Source: Combretum micranthum
Lineage: Eukaryota > Streptophyta > Magnoliopsida > Myrtales > Combretaceae
NCBI GenBank assembly: GCA_024138025.1
Contig: JAMXBD010000817.1
Coordinates: 1 to 64,000, forward strand
Reading direction: 5' to 3'
DNA: 64,000 bases
Each line of letters opens with the position of its first letter. The first letter of the stretch is position 1. Both the position numbers and the translations under genes were made by a program. The notes below the pieces were generated by a model. The model did not search any database, had not been told where the DNA came from, and saw only the letters and a list, made by a program, of their open reading frames with translations. Shown here one piece after another: positions 48,431 through 60,666 of the stretch.

Positions 48431-49859
48431 AAATTTAACTTCATAATTTTCATTCGTTTAAGCTCAATTGTCTCACTTTTCTCTTTTCAACCACCTAGCA
48501 ACCTTAGTAATCATTGCATATATTGCCCTACTCAACTCATTGTAACATGTGCTAAGGTTACTTGTACTAAAATTATGAAGTTAATCTAAGTATATTAGCC
48601 TTTACCCATTACCTTATTTTTTAAACCAGAATCCAAACTAAAAATTATCTGAAAGATCAATCAAAGTAAGAGAAACCCAATCAACTTAATCCCCTTATAC
48701 TTATAAGTATAAACTCCCTCATCACTTCTCTAAGCATCACACTCTAGAGTGAAGGCATGTACATCAACTTATTCCATGAATCTCTTTCCTCAAGTGTGAT
48801 TTAAAATTTTCTTTTCTTTCTTAAGATAGCATGGTTGATAGTGAAGAACAAATCATGCTCTCCCGAAGGACTAAGACACTAGCCTTTTCAGCACTTTTTA
48901 TTCATTCTTATTTATCCTTTTTTTTATGAGTCAATTAATAAAGGAGTCAAATCTTGTTCTTTTGAATGACTAAGACCTACTCATATTAACTTAATCATGT
49001 TTTTATTATATTCAATTTGTAGCTGAGTCAAGTAACTGCTCTTCTTAGGGACCATCCTTACTCATGCTAACCTAAGGTTTTGATATTTATATTCTTTAAA
49101 TTGTTTTTAGCATAAGGAAAAATCATCAAGTTATAAGTCTCATTTGAAACTTTCACAGAAGACTATAAGGCTCTCAAAAAAAAAAAAGAAGAAGAAGAGT
49201 ATATATACCATTTAATCTTCAAAATCAATTGAATAACTCATACTAGGAATCTCAATTTAATCTCAAATCTAGATTCTTAGGTTAAATAATAGATAAGACT
49301 ACCCCACATGAATTTTACAAATTAATTCTAGCATAGTAAAAATAACTCAAATGCAAGAGAATGGTGTTCAATAATAAGATCACTTAAATCACATGAAAAT
49401 AAAAAAAAAATCCTAAATTTTGTACCATTTCATTATTTTCCTATAAGTATGAAAGAAATTTGATCAAATTCAAAAACATGATACTTTATTCAAACTCACT
49501 TTTCATTCTTGCTTAACCCTTTCCCCACACTTAGGATTGATGATATTGTTAATGTCTTAAACAAGGATAAAATGAAGAAATTATCATATATAAGCACATA
49601 GCAAGATGAAGTGATTGAAAGGGAGAAAAGCTTCCCTGATATAGAATTGAGGGTGAGGGCATATCTAATTGCAGCCTTGATTTCCCCTATGAATAAGACC
49701 ATGCAAAATCAAGCAAACGAGGTATGGCCAAATCACAAGTGGGATTTACATTGTGGGTAAAACTGAGGATACGATTGAAAACATTATTAATACAATTGCA
49801 GGGGTGATTCCTTGTGGTTGGATTTGTGAATTCAAATTTAAGAAGACAATAGGCAAACA
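48431..49859. other. Probable retrotransposon-derived non-coding DNA
   Basis: No protein is recognisable. CCTTTCCCCACACTTAGGAT at 49519-49538 resembles a second inverted copy of the Athila pre-LTR signature. Repeated ATGACTAAGAC/GACTAAGACAC words occur at 48868-48985. Confidence 0.4.
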
Positions 49860-51640
49860 CTAGTGATAGGGATCATGGATCACTTGGACGAACAAATGAA
49901 GACAAGTATTGAAAATCATTATTAAAAGAGATCACGCCCAATATCATACCCATGATCCAGTCCATGATGGAGAAGATGCCTATGATCCAACTTGTGATTG
50001 CATCTGTATTTGAACATTGAGCATCCGAGGAGATAACGATCGCTATCATGCCCATTATCGAGGTCGTAACAAAGGATACGACTGTATTGGCGGCCGTGAG
50101 CTCGTCATCAACATATAAATCAAGGAACAATGGAGATGATGGGCTTCATCCCACTCGTAACACTGCAATGATCATGATATCATGCCCGTAATTGCCTGAG
50201 AAAGGAAGAAGACACATGATCTGAAAGGATCACAGCTCGTGTCCTAGCCATGATCAATAGAGTGATCTTTACCTAGACATCATCACGGGTCGGTTCCAAA
50301 CCCAGAACCAATCTAACCCGTCACCGGCGGTTCCTGAACCGGAAACTGGCCCGGGAATGGCAGGTCTGAACCGGTAAAGGACCCGTCGGTTCTGAAGGTT
50401 CTTACGATTCCATCCCTAAAAACTGCATGACCCGACAGTTTTGAAACCGTCGATTCAAGAACCGACAGTTCTACACCATAAAAATTCTAAAAAAATTAAG
50501 AAAAAAAGAAAAGAAAATTATAAAAAAAATTGTAATTATAAAATAAATATTTAAAACTATTTTCGCATAAATAATAAAAAATTTATTTCCTATTCACAAT
50601 ATTTAATGTGTTATTATTAATAACACAAATAATAAATACATTTGAAATCATATATTGTTAAATTTATGCAAACCTCTAATCAAAGTAGACTTTCTTTTTT
50701 AATAATGTGTGATTTGTTTTTTGTTATTAAGAACTATTTATATCTTTGAATATTTGATAGTGTCACATTGTTAATATAACAACTAAAAAAGTGCAAGTGA
50801 TTGTATATAAATAAATACATAATTATAAAATTTTTTTAACTAATGCTATAAACAATTATTGTTAGGCTCAATGTTATTTCAAGTTAAAAATTTATTTTCA
50901 TTTTTTCTTAGTTAAATTAAGTAAATTATTTAATTGATTTTTTATTTTTTCATGGTTCTGGTTCCTCTAGAACCGATTTAAACCGTGGAAACCGACGGTT
51001 CCTAAGAACCGGGAATCGGCTGTTCGAGTCTGGTTCCAGATCCGAACCGAACCGTGATGATGTCTATATTTACCCCTATTTTTATGTTGTTTAAGACTTT
51101 TGTTTTCTATTTTATTTGTTTATCTTGTTAGTTTCCTTTTTTATCCTTACCCGATTTGTGGGTGTATATAAGGGTTATTAATGATATGATGAGCAATTTT
51201 TGTTGCTTTTTTACCCTTGGTAACCTTTGTAATGTTCCTTTGTGACAAATTTCGTTCCTGAATAAGATTATGTGTTATTCAAGATTGTTCCTTATTGTTT
51301 CTTGTTTTCATGCATAACATCGATTGACTAAGATAACTAGTTCGAGTTTATCTTTGGTGATTATATCTAAGGATTAATCGTTCATATCCTTAATTTTTTG
51401 TTTTACAAATCATAAAACCCAAAACATATTATAAACCTTAAATCGAAATTGAAAGCACTAGATTCGCAAATTACTTGGATTCTCCCATTCGAATCACCTA
51501 GGCATGATTTACAACACGCATTGATCTTGATTAAGGCACTTTAGCCTATCTACAGCCGTGATGAAGGCTTATTCACCCCTAATTTAAAATTTTTCCTTTC
51601 AAAACAAAAATAAATTAGCTATTAGCAATAATTTAATAAA
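49860..51640 (+). repeat. Athila/Tat-type LTR remnant, second copy
   Basis: It has the same plan as 2321-3900: GATCACGCCC and CATGATC words (49930-50260), a TATA-like GTATATAAGGG (51165-51175), TTTGTAATG (51229-51237) and CATGCATAACATCG (51309-51322). It is interrupted by the hAT element at 50274-51066. The two halves read continuously when that element is set aside. Confidence 0.55.
50274..51066. mobile_element. hAT non-autonomous element, 793 bp
   Basis: Left end TAGACATCATCACGGGTCGG and complement of right end TAGACATCATCACGGTTCGG differ at one position. Flanks TCTTTACC (50266-50273) and TATTTACC (51067-51074) are an 8-bp target duplication with one mismatch. The subterminal parts are rich in GAACCG/CGGTTC words and the middle is AT-rich. 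No transposase is visible. Confidence 0.88.
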
Positions 51641-51767
51641 ACTAAGAAAGAAAAACGAGATTAGTGTGCAAAATTAGTTAAAAAATAGGATATACGGTCA
51701 TTATTATCAATAGTTCATCAAAAAGACATAAATTATGGTACTCAAATTAATCATTTCTCCTTAGGAG

Positions 51768-52029
51768 TCTCCTTCTTTTTCTTTCTTCTTCCTCTCATCC
51801 TCTTCAGCTTCCGACTTGGTTTGTTTACCATCAATAGCTTCATTTGCTATGGCTTCAAGCATTTCAATGAAGGCCTTATCAACTGCTTCATTAACTAATT
51901 ATTTCATTTATACTTTTGTGAGTATAATTGGATCCTTTGCAACCCATCCTTTCATTTGTTTTAATAACCTTAGAGAAAGAGGAACTTTGAATGGAGCATT
52001 ATCATATGAACTTTTTTCAGTAGGCTATT
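51768..52029 (-). pseudogene. Unidentified coding remnant, 3' part
   Basis: One minus-strand frame reads KVPLSLRLLKQMKGWVAKDP, PIILTKV, a stop, then LVNEAVDKAFIEMLEAIANE and a strongly charged tail KQTKSEAEEDERKKKEKEGD before a stop near 51770. Only two in-frame stops interrupt it and composition is protein-like. I do not recognise the family. It is cut at 52029 by the gypsy insertion, with its likely upstream part at 60667-61181. Confidence 0.5.
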
Positions 52030-53854
52030 TGTAATATACAAGTAAATATTTCATAGTAAGGGGAATTCATGTAATAAATAGTTGTTTAAAAGGGTATTTT
52101 TGTCTTAGAATAGATGAATTCAGACTCGAGGAAGACATACACGAATGAGTGCATGATTTTCAAGTAGACCGGCATACAGGCCGCTAGCCTATAATTTTAA
52201 GCTACAGCCTAAATACAATGGACAACGGCCTAAACACCAGTTTGGAGCTTTGGAGAAAAAAATTTGCAAAATGGGGAAATTGGCCATACGTACAAGGGTA
52301 AGCCGCCGGCTTACTCAAGAAGGCCGCCGGCCTAAGTAGCGGCTTTGGATGTTATTTTGCGACCCGAGAGTTTTAAGCTACCAGCTTTGTTTTCTCTTCG
52401 TCCAGCCTATATCCCTTTGAGTTACAACCATATAAATACATCTTATAACCAGTCCTAACCCTCATAACCTCTCTTAAACATATAGAAACCCTAGCAACAT
52501 TCTCCAAGGTGGATTTCATCAAGGAATTGGGTAAGTAACCTCTCCTATTCCTTTAACTCATTCTAGAATGTTTTCTTTCGAAGATTGTGTTGTTGATTGG
52601 TGAAGGGAATTGATCTTTGGTGGAAATTGAAGGAAAACCCTAAGTGTAAAATTGGGGATTTCAGATCTACAATCAATTGAAGAAGGTAAGACTCAATTTG
52701 GAACTATAATTCATAGATCTTAAGTTGTTAGGAGAATTTAAATCATATATGTTGTTGAAGATGATTTGTGAATGCATAAACAATGGTGAATGGAAATCTT
52801 AGGAATTAGGGTTTCATTTTTTCATTGGTGTTGATTGGAGATCTGGTGATTCTACGAGTTTTACAGGAGAAAGGTATGTTGGAGATTCTAGACTGATGAA
52901 TTAGGGTTTAGGGTTTATATTTCTTATATTTATATCAACGATGTAAATTGATTAGTGGAACGGATGATTCTTTGTTCAGGTGTTTATTTGAGAATAGGAT
53001 TTCTATTTCTTAAGCGAAAAGAGGTACGTCTTTACCATGCTTGCTTGTTTGTACTTGTATGATTAGTTTATAAATCTGACCTAATTATATCTGAATTTAA
53101 TTTAATCGAGTGTTGGTTGTGAGTGGTTGCAGTTAGTAAAGACCACAGAATATAATACTAACATTGCAACCTGATGATCTATGTGCGAGGTTGTCTTGAG
53201 TGGACTCGTGCATAGAGATGATTCCGATAGTTTAGGAGTAGTGCGAGTACGGCACCCGAGTGTGTGGGAGATTCCCAACACCATATATGTATTATATTAC
53301 CTATTTTCCTATACTGCTTGTTTTTAAGGAGTCTGCGTTACTACAAGTTTGGGATTAGTTGCGATGATCTCAAATGTGTTGTTTGCGATTAATAAAAAGA
53401 TAATAATCGGTGCTTGCTGCATTAGATTTTAAGTCGTGTGAACTGTTTGATGTATGATCATACGCTCGTTTTTGGTTTAGATGTACCGGGCCTTTGTGCT
53501 AATTCCTTTTATTTTTCAGGTTCGGGTGAAGACTAGATGGTATATGACTTATCTGGCTTTGATGTATTCATAGAGCCTGGGAGGACGATAGTGGATTTGA
53601 CTACCCTGCTGATATGTAATGCTTGGATTGGCTTTGATGTTTCTTATGAGGATTTTTATCAGTTTGTTTGGTTTATACCAACATAGGTATTTTAGGAGTT
53701 ATGTTTTATTGATTTTCATATTAAGTATTCCTTTATGTGAGTTTTGGAGTTATATGATGGATTATTGTGGTTTATAGATGTATTATAGCCTTTGCGTATG
53801 CCTTTCAAGAGGGGATACGTGGTAGGTTGTAATGTCTTATTTTAGGGCGTTACA
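52030..53854 (+). repeat. 5' LTR of the 52030-60666 element
   Basis: 1825 bp with TG...CA ends. 52150-52340 holds GC-rich palindromic words (GCCGCCGGC, AAGCCGCCGGCTTA). It lacks about 100 bases present in the 3' LTR near 60355-60460. Short open frames such as 53102-53284 recur in the other LTR (59807-60013) and are not genes. Confidence 0.93.
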
Positions 53855-53861
53855 GCTTATT

Positions 53862-53871
53862 TGGTATCAGA
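53862..53871 (+). other. Primer-binding site, tRNA-iMet type
   Basis: TGGTATCAGA begins eight bases after the 5' LTR end and matches the initiator methionine tRNA primer site at ten bases, with divergence after that. Confidence 0.75.
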
Positions 53872-54060
53872 ACTTTAGGTTGATGATCTCTTTATAATTA
53901 AGTTATGAACTCCTTAGGGCGGTAAGCATTGATGAGTGGTAGAAATAATAGGAGTTGATTATATATATAGTTTTATGGTATCTTGTAGTTTATATAGCTT
54001 TTAATCTCTGAAGTTGGTTTTTCTCTTTTATCTTATGTTTTTATGTATGCTTGTCATAGA

Positions 54061-55326
54061 ATGCCACCAAGGAGGAGAGCCCCTGATACTGGTTCCTCTA
54101 AAATGGTGATGAGGAACAAACGCATGTCACCAACCACCCTTGAACCAAGTACCTGAAGATATGCCCCCACCATCGCCTCCACCCGTATGACAGCAGTACC
54201 TAATGCTGCTGCAGGAGGACAAGTACCTGTTGATGTTGCACAGTTGATGTAGGCAGTGAATGCTCTGTTAGGAGTAGTTACCCAACAATAACAAACCATG
54301 AGGTAGGATATGCAAGTTGTGCAGGCCAATGCTGAGGCCTGGAGACAGGAGCCACAGAGGAACAATGGCAATGGTGGAAATGGTGTGATGGACCAAGACA
54401 CGCTGATGTGCTCAGCCTAAACAAGTTCGTAGACCTAGTCTACAAATTTAAGCCCTAGCCTAGGAAGCCATTGGAGGCTCATTTATGGATTGAAGAGGTA
54501 GAGAAGACGTTTGCTGCCTTGGACATACTAGATAATGAAAAGGTGGAGTATGCATCCTACCTGTTTATTAGGAGAGCAAACAATTGGTGGTTGAGCACCA
54601 AAAGACACACGGCTGAAGCAATCACATGGGAGATGTTCAAACAAGCCTTCTACAAGGAGTTCTTTCCTAATAGTGTGAAGCAGAAGATGCTTCAGGAGTA
54701 TTATACATTACAGCATGGCAAGATGACTGTAGAAAAGTATGAAGTTGAACTACACCGATTGATGAAATTTCTGCCAGACCCCCTAAAGGAAATTGAAGAG
54801 GCCAAAGTGAGTAGATTTATCATGGGCTTAGAGCATGAAATTCAATATCAAGTCAATTTAATGGACTTGAATAACTACTCTGCTATGGTCAACAAAGCCA
54901 AGACAGTGGAACAGGGCCTGAATAGAATCAAGGGGCATGAGACTCAAAAGAGCCAGATCTATTATGGGAAGCAACCAGCTGCCAGTGTTCTTTATCAAGA
55001 TAGGTGGAAGAGACTAGTTACACAGGAGAATAGGCCAGTAATTCAAGGTACAGAAAAGAAGTGCATCAGATGCCTTAGACCTCATGACATTAAGGAATGC
55101 AAGTGGCCTAAGAACACATGCTTTTCATGTTGGTAAGGTGGGACATAGCCACAAGTTTCGCACAGAGAGAAACATTCCCCAAGTCTATTGCTTTAAGTGT
55201 AGGCAGATTGGGCACAAAGCCATTGATTACAAGGAGCTAGGAAGGTTTCTAGGTTCAGCAGCACAGATAGGTAAAACTCAAGGTAGACTAGGACAAAGGG
55301 CGCCAGCCAAGGTATATGCCCTTTAG
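54061..55326 (+). pseudogene. Gag of the 52030-60666 element, degenerate
   Basis: A start at 54061 reads MPPRRRAPDTGSS, typical of chromovirus Gag, but stops after about 30 codons. The capsid-like part is open at 54471-55136 (HLWIEEVEKTFAALDILDNE, NNWWLSTKRH, ITWEMFKQAFYKEFFPNSVK). Three zinc knuckles follow: CIRCLRPHDIKEC, then CFSCW-VGH with a frameshift at about 55130, then CFKCRQIGHKAIDY in which the last Cys is replaced by Tyr. The layout is the same as in the 4972-19735 element. Confidence 0.88.
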
Positions 55327-55344
55327 CATCGAGACGCCTCCAAT

Positions 55345-56001
55345 GTGGACACTATAGCAGGTACGCTTCGTATACTGCTACATAGTGCCTATGTTCTCTT
55401 CGATACTGGTGCAAGTTTTTCTAGTACATCTAAATCTTTTGCTGCTGTTTGTGGTGTGCATGTTGAACTTATGCCTGTATGCTTGTCTGTGAATAAGCCT
55501 CTGGGGAGCGGGGCTATGCTGAATAAGATATGTAAAAATGTGGATATTGAGATGATGGGTAGACATCTACCTGCAGATCTTGTAGTCATGCAAATGATAG
55601 ACTTTGATATGATATTAGGAGTAGATTGGTCAATGAAACACCATGATGTGATAGACTACTATAATTTAGCTGTGAAGTTTAGTCTGCCTGATGGAGATCG
55701 ATTTAAGTATGGGCTTGAGATACAAAGACCTCCAACTCTGCCTACCTATGAGTTGTGGAGAAATTCATCTTTGGCAGCTATGATAGTAGAAAAGGAGCAA
55801 AAGACAGATTTTACACAGATAGCTGTTGTGTGTGAATACCCTAACGTGTTTCCAGAAGACTTACCAGGGTTACCACCAGAGAGGGAAGTAGAGTTCTGTG
55901 TAGATTTGAAACTAAATACGTTACCTATTTCAAAGACATCTTATAGAATGGCTCCTCCAGAACTTGTTGAATTAAAAGTACGGTTGGAAGAATTGCTCTA
56001 A
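55345..56001 (+). pseudogene. Protease and pre-RT linker
   Basis: It encodes AYVLFDTGASFSSTSKSF with the catalytic DTG, then MILGVDWSMKHHDVIDYYN, and the pre-RT linker CEYPNVFPEDLPGLPPEREV and SKTSYRMAPPELVELK. A TAA at 55999-56001, one change from a CAA or GAA codon, separates it from the RT frame, which continues directly. Confidence 0.88.
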
Positions 56002-56022
56002 AAGAAGTTTATCAAACCTAGT

Positions 56023-56676
56023 GTGTCACCATGGGGAGCTCCAGTGTTGTTTGTAAAGAAGAAAGATAAGAGCATGAGATTATGTATAAATGATCGGGAG
56101 TTGAACCAGGTAATGATAAAAAATAAGTACCCATTACCTAGAATAGATGACTTATTTGATCAGCTGGCAAGAGCAAGAATATTTTCTAAGATTGATCTTA
56201 GGTCTGGATATCACCAACTACGAGCCAGAGTAGAGGATATTCAGAATACATCTTTCAAGACCCAGTATGGGCATTACGAATTCATTGTTATGCCATTTTG
56301 TTTGTCCAATGCACCGACAGTATTTATGGATCTCATGAACAGAGCTTTTAGAGACTACTTAGACCTTTTTGTGGTAGTGTTCATCGACGATGTGCTGGTG
56401 CATTCTAAGTCAAAGGAGGAACATGAAGAGCATTTGAGACTAATTCTGACCAGACTGCAAGATGAGAAGCTATATGCTAAATTCACCAAATGTGAATTCC
56501 GGTTAGAACAAGTGTCTTTCTTAGGACGCATTATAGACGGGAATGGAATTTCTATGGATCCTGACAAAGTGAAGGCAGTGGTTGAATGGCCAAGACCTAA
56601 AAGCGTATCTGAGATCAAAATTTTTCTAGGAATGGCAGGTTATTACAAAAGATTTGTAGAAACTTTTCCAAGATAG
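56023..56676 (+). pseudogene. Reverse transcriptase
   Basis: All motifs are present in one frame: [68 protein letters not shown], the catalytic [27 protein letters not shown] and [11 protein letters not shown]. It ends at a stop near 56674, where a frame change occurs before RNase H. The usual FGL is FCL here. Confidence 0.92.
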
Positions 56677-56689
56677 CAAGCCCATGAAC

Positions 56690-57373
56690 TAGGTTGACAC
56701 AGAAAGGGATGAAGTATGTATGGAGTGATGATTGTGAGAGCAGTTTCAAATGATTGAAGAAGAAGTTAGTGTCAGCCCCAGTGTTGGCTTTACCTATGAG
56801 TGGTGATGAGTATACTATATACAGCGATGCTTCAATATAAGGGTTAGGTTGTGTATTGATACAGGGAAGCAAGGTGATAGCATATGCTTCCAGACAGTTG
56901 AAGCCATATGAAAGAACTACCCAACGCATGACTTGGAACTAGCAGCAGTGGTTCATGCATTGAAGCTTTGGAGACATTACCTGTATGGGGAGAGATGAAA
57001 AGTATACACAGATCACAAAAGTCTTAAGTACATCTTTACCCAAAGAGAGCTAAACATGAGATAGAGGAGATGGTTGGAACTCATAAAACATTATGATGTG
57101 GACATACAGTACCACCCAGGGAAGGCAAATGTTGTAGCGGATGCCCTAAGCAGGAAGAAAAATGAGAATTTAGCAGCCTTGGTCACATCAGAACGGCACA
57201 TAATTGATGACATGAGGAAACTTGAGTTGGAAATAGTTACTAGAATAGTGGGTGAAACATTGGCAAACTTGCAGATTCAGCCTACTCTGATTGAAAGGAT
57301 TAAAACAGGCCAAATAGATGATCAGAGTATCTTGGTAGAGTACCTGAGTTCTACATTGATGAAGACGATGTGA
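56690..57373 (+). pseudogene. RNase H, broken
   Basis: Pieces YSDAS (56819-56833), [20 protein letters not shown] (about 56840-56900), LAAVVHALKLWRHYLYG (56938-56990), [20 protein letters not shown] sequence (57010-57055) and YHPGKANVVADALSRKKNEN (57107-57165) are recognisable in changing frames. Stops in YSDASI* and before RRWLEL show it is dead. A linker towards integrase follows to 57373. Confidence 0.85.
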
Positions 57374-58721
57374 TGCGATACAAAGGAAGACTATGTGTGC
57401 CAAAATAAGGAGAATTGAAGAAGGAGATATTGAGAGAAGCACATTATTTTAGTTATTCCATCCATCCAAGAGGAAACAAGATGTATCATAACCTGAAGAA
57501 GTTGTGTTAGTGGAATAACATGAAGAAGGAAATTGCTGAGTATGTATCTAAGTGCCACACCTGCCAGACGATTAATATTGAGTACAAGAGACCAGCAAGT
57601 GAGTTGAATCCTTTACCAGTACCCCAATGGAAGTGGGAGCATATCACCATGGATTTTGTTACAGCCCTACCCAGAACAAGAGAAAAATTTGACTCGACAT
57701 GGGTGATTGTAGACAAACTCACAAAGGTAGCTCACTTTATACCTATTAGGACGGGGTATAAATTGGAACATTTGGCACAGTTGTACATCAAAGAGATCGT
57801 GAGGCTACACGAAGTCCCTGTGACCATTGTGTCTGACAGAGATACTAAATTTGTTGGAAGATTTTGGAAGAGCTTACATCGGGTTTTAGGCACTAAAGTT
57901 GTGTTTAGTACTGCCTATCATCCTCAAATAGATGGACAATCTGAGAGTACAAATCCAAATTCTTGAAGACATGTTGAGAGCTTGTGTATTAGATTTTAAA
58001 GGTAGCTGGGATGAGTATTTGCCTCTAGTGGAGTTTGCATATAATAACAATTATCAAGCTTCAATTAGGATGCCACTGTATGAAGCCTTATACGGAAGAA
58101 AGTGCCGATCACCAATTCATTGGGATGAAGTAGGCGACAGGCAGATTTTGGACCATAATTGATACAAGATGCCAAGATAAAGTCCAAATGATCCGACAAA
58201 GATTGCAAGCCGCTCAGAGCGGTCAGAAAAGCTATGCTAACAAAAGAAGGAGACCTTTGGAGTTTCAGGTTGGAGAGCATGTGTTACTTAAAATTTCGCC
58301 AACCAAAGGTGTTGTTAGATTCGAGGTAAGAGGCAAGTTGAACCCTAGGTACGTGGGACCCTATGAGATCTTACAGAGGATAGGCGATGTGGCTTACAGA
58401 CTAGCTTTACCACCTAATTTGGAGGGAGTGCACAACGTGTTTCATGTGTCGTTGTTAAAGAAATATGTGAAAGACCCCAAGCATATAGCAGAATTAAAAC
58501 CTCTGGATGTGCATCCTAATCTCATTACTATTGAAAGACCCATAAAGATTGTTGATACTAAAGAGAAGATGTCGAGGAGACGGGTAATCAAATATGTGAA
58601 GGTACAATTGACGAATCAGATGGAGAGAGAAGCTACTTGGGAGCTTGAGGAGGAGATGCAAGCAAAATATCCTGAGCTATTCAATGAACCAGGTAACTTT
58701 CAAGGACAAAAGTTTCTTTAA
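57374..58721 (+). pseudogene. Integrase and chromodomain
   Basis: The zinc-binding part is broken (about 57430-57520). The core is open at 57520-57966: CHTCQTINIEYKRPASELNP, MDFVTALPR, VIVDKLTKVAHFIPI, SDRDTKFVGRFWKSL and DGQSES. A frameshift near 57950 is followed by [16 protein letters not shown] and [15 protein letters not shown] (57932-58162). After another break, 58188-58721 holds the C-terminal module (KLNPRYVGPYEILQRIGDVA) and a chromodomain, IKIVDTKEKMSRRRVIKYV then EREATWELEEEMQAKYPELF. The Asp/Asp/Glu residues are visible. Confidence 0.9.
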
Positions 58722-58733
58722 GAGGGAGAGAGA
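58721..58733 (+). other. Polypurine tract
   Basis: AGAGGGAGAGAGA ends exactly at the 3' LTR start, as expected for the plus-strand primer site. Confidence 0.85.
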
Positions 58734-60666
58734 TGTAATATACAAGTAAATATTTCATAGTGATGGGTATTCATGTAATAAATAGTTGTATAAAAGGATG
58801 ATTTTGTCTTGGAACAAATGAATTTGGACTTGAGGAAGACGTACACGAATGAGTGGACGATTTTAGAGTAAGCCGGTATATAGGCCGCCAACCTATAATT
58901 CTAAGCTACTAGCCTAAATACAATGGACGACGGCCTAAATACCAGCTTGGAGCTTCGGAGGAAAAATTTTGCGAAATGGGGAAATTAGCCGTACGCCGGC
59001 CTTTAAGCCGCCGCATACAAGGTTAGGTCGCCAGCGTATACAAGAAGGCCGCTCACCTAAGTGGCAGCCTTGGATGTCATTTTGCAACCCGATAGTTTTA
59101 AGCCGCTAGCTTTGTTTTTCCTTCGTCCAGCCTATATCCCTTCGAGTTACAACCATATAAATACATCCTATAACTAGTCCTAACCCTCATAACCTCTCTT
59201 AAAAATATAGGAACCCTAGTAGACATTCTCCATGGTAGATTTCATCAATGAATTGGGTAAGTAACCTCTCATATTCCTTTAGCTCATTCTAGAATGTTTT
59301 CTTTCTAAGATTGTGTTGTCGATTGTGAAGCGAATTGATCTTTGGTGGAAATTGAAGGAAAACCCTAAGTGTGGAAATTGAGGATTTCAGATCTACAATC
59401 AATTGAAGAAGGTAAGACTCAATCTGGAACTATAATTCATAGATCTTAAGTTGTTAGGAGAACTTAAATCATATATGTTGTTGAAGATGATTTGTGAATG
59501 CATAAACAATGGTGAACGGGAAATCTTAGGAATTAGGGTTTCACTTTTTCATTGGTATTGATTGGAGATCTGGTGATTCTACAAGTTTCATAGGAGAAAG
59601 GTATGTTGGAGATTCTAGATTGATGAATTAGGGTTTAAGGTTTATATTTCTTATATTTATATCAACGTTGTAAATTGATTAGTGGAACGAATGATTCTTT
59701 GTTCAGTGTTTATTTGAGAATAGGATTTCTATTTCTTAAATGAAAAGAGATACATCCTTACCATGCTTGTTTGTTTATGCTTGTACGATTAGTTTATAAA
59801 TCTGACCTAATTATATCTGACTTTAATTGAATCGAGTGTTGCTTGTGAGTGGTTGCGGTTAGTAAAGATCACGCAGAATATGATACTAACACTAGCAACC
59901 TGATGATCTATGTGTGAGGTTGTCTTGAGTGGACTCGTGCATAGAGATGATTCTAGTAGTTTAGGAGTAGTGCGAGTACAGCACCCGGGTGTGTGGGAGA
60001 TTCCCAACACCATATATGTATTATATTACCTATTTTCCTATACTGCTTGTTTTTAAGGAGTCTGAGTTACTCCAAGTTTGGGATTAGTCGTGGATGATCT
60101 CAAATTGTGTTGCATGCCGGATTAATAAAAAGATAATAATTAGTGCTTGCTGCATTAAATTTTAAGTCGTGTGTGAACTATTTGGTGTATGATCATACAA
60201 CCGTGTTTTCAATTTAGATGCACGGGGCATTAGTGCTCATTCCTTTTTATTTTTCAGGTTCAGGTGAAGACCAGATCGTATACGACTTATCTGGCTTTGA
60301 AGTATTCATAAAGCCTGGGGAAGGCGATAATGGAATTGACTACCCAGCTGATATGTAGATGGTTGGATTGGCATCAGGCTAATGATGATCAGTTTATTAG
60401 ACTTCCTTTAGATTTTCAGTTGTAAAGATTTTATGAGTTATTAGTTTTATGTTTCTTATGAGGATTTTTATTAGTTGGTTTGGTTTATACCAACATTGAT
60501 ATTTTAGGAGTTATGTTTTAGTGATTTTCATATTGAGTATTCCTTTGTGTGAGTTTTGGAGTTATATGTTGGATTATTGTGGTCTATAGATGTATTATAG
60601 CCTTTGTGTATGCCTTTCAAGAGAGGACACGTGGCGGGTTGTAATGTCTTATTTTAGGGCGTTACA
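58734..60666 (+). repeat. 3' LTR of the 52030-60666 element
   Basis: 1933 bp, same ends and order as the 5' LTR, with many substitutions and a segment (about 60355-60460) missing from the 5' copy. It contains diverged versions of the GCCG-rich palindromic words at 58875-59110. Confidence 0.93.

Larger units (their letters stand above)
52030..60666 (+). mobile_element. Older Ty3/gypsy chromovirus, degenerate
   Basis: An 8.6-kb element lies in + orientation with LTRs starting TGTAATATACAAG and ending GGGCGTTACA. The flanking 5-mers CTATT (52025-52029) and CAATT (60667-60671) are a target duplication with one mismatch. The order is primer-binding site, gag with three zinc knuckles, protease, RT, RNase H, integrase, chromodomain, polypurine tract. 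In the first ~190 aligned LTR bases I count about 25 substitutions by hand, so it is much older than the 4972-19735 element. Stops and frameshifts occur in every domain except most of RT. Confidence 0.93.

Noticed and set aside
49873..50130. 85-residue minus-strand open frame
   Set aside because: It lies in the GATCACGCCC/CATGATC repeat block of an Athila-type LTR and has no family features.
53102..53284. Open frame repeated in both LTRs of the second gypsy element (also 59807-60013)
   Set aside because: It is LTR sequence, antisense, low complexity of codons and no family.
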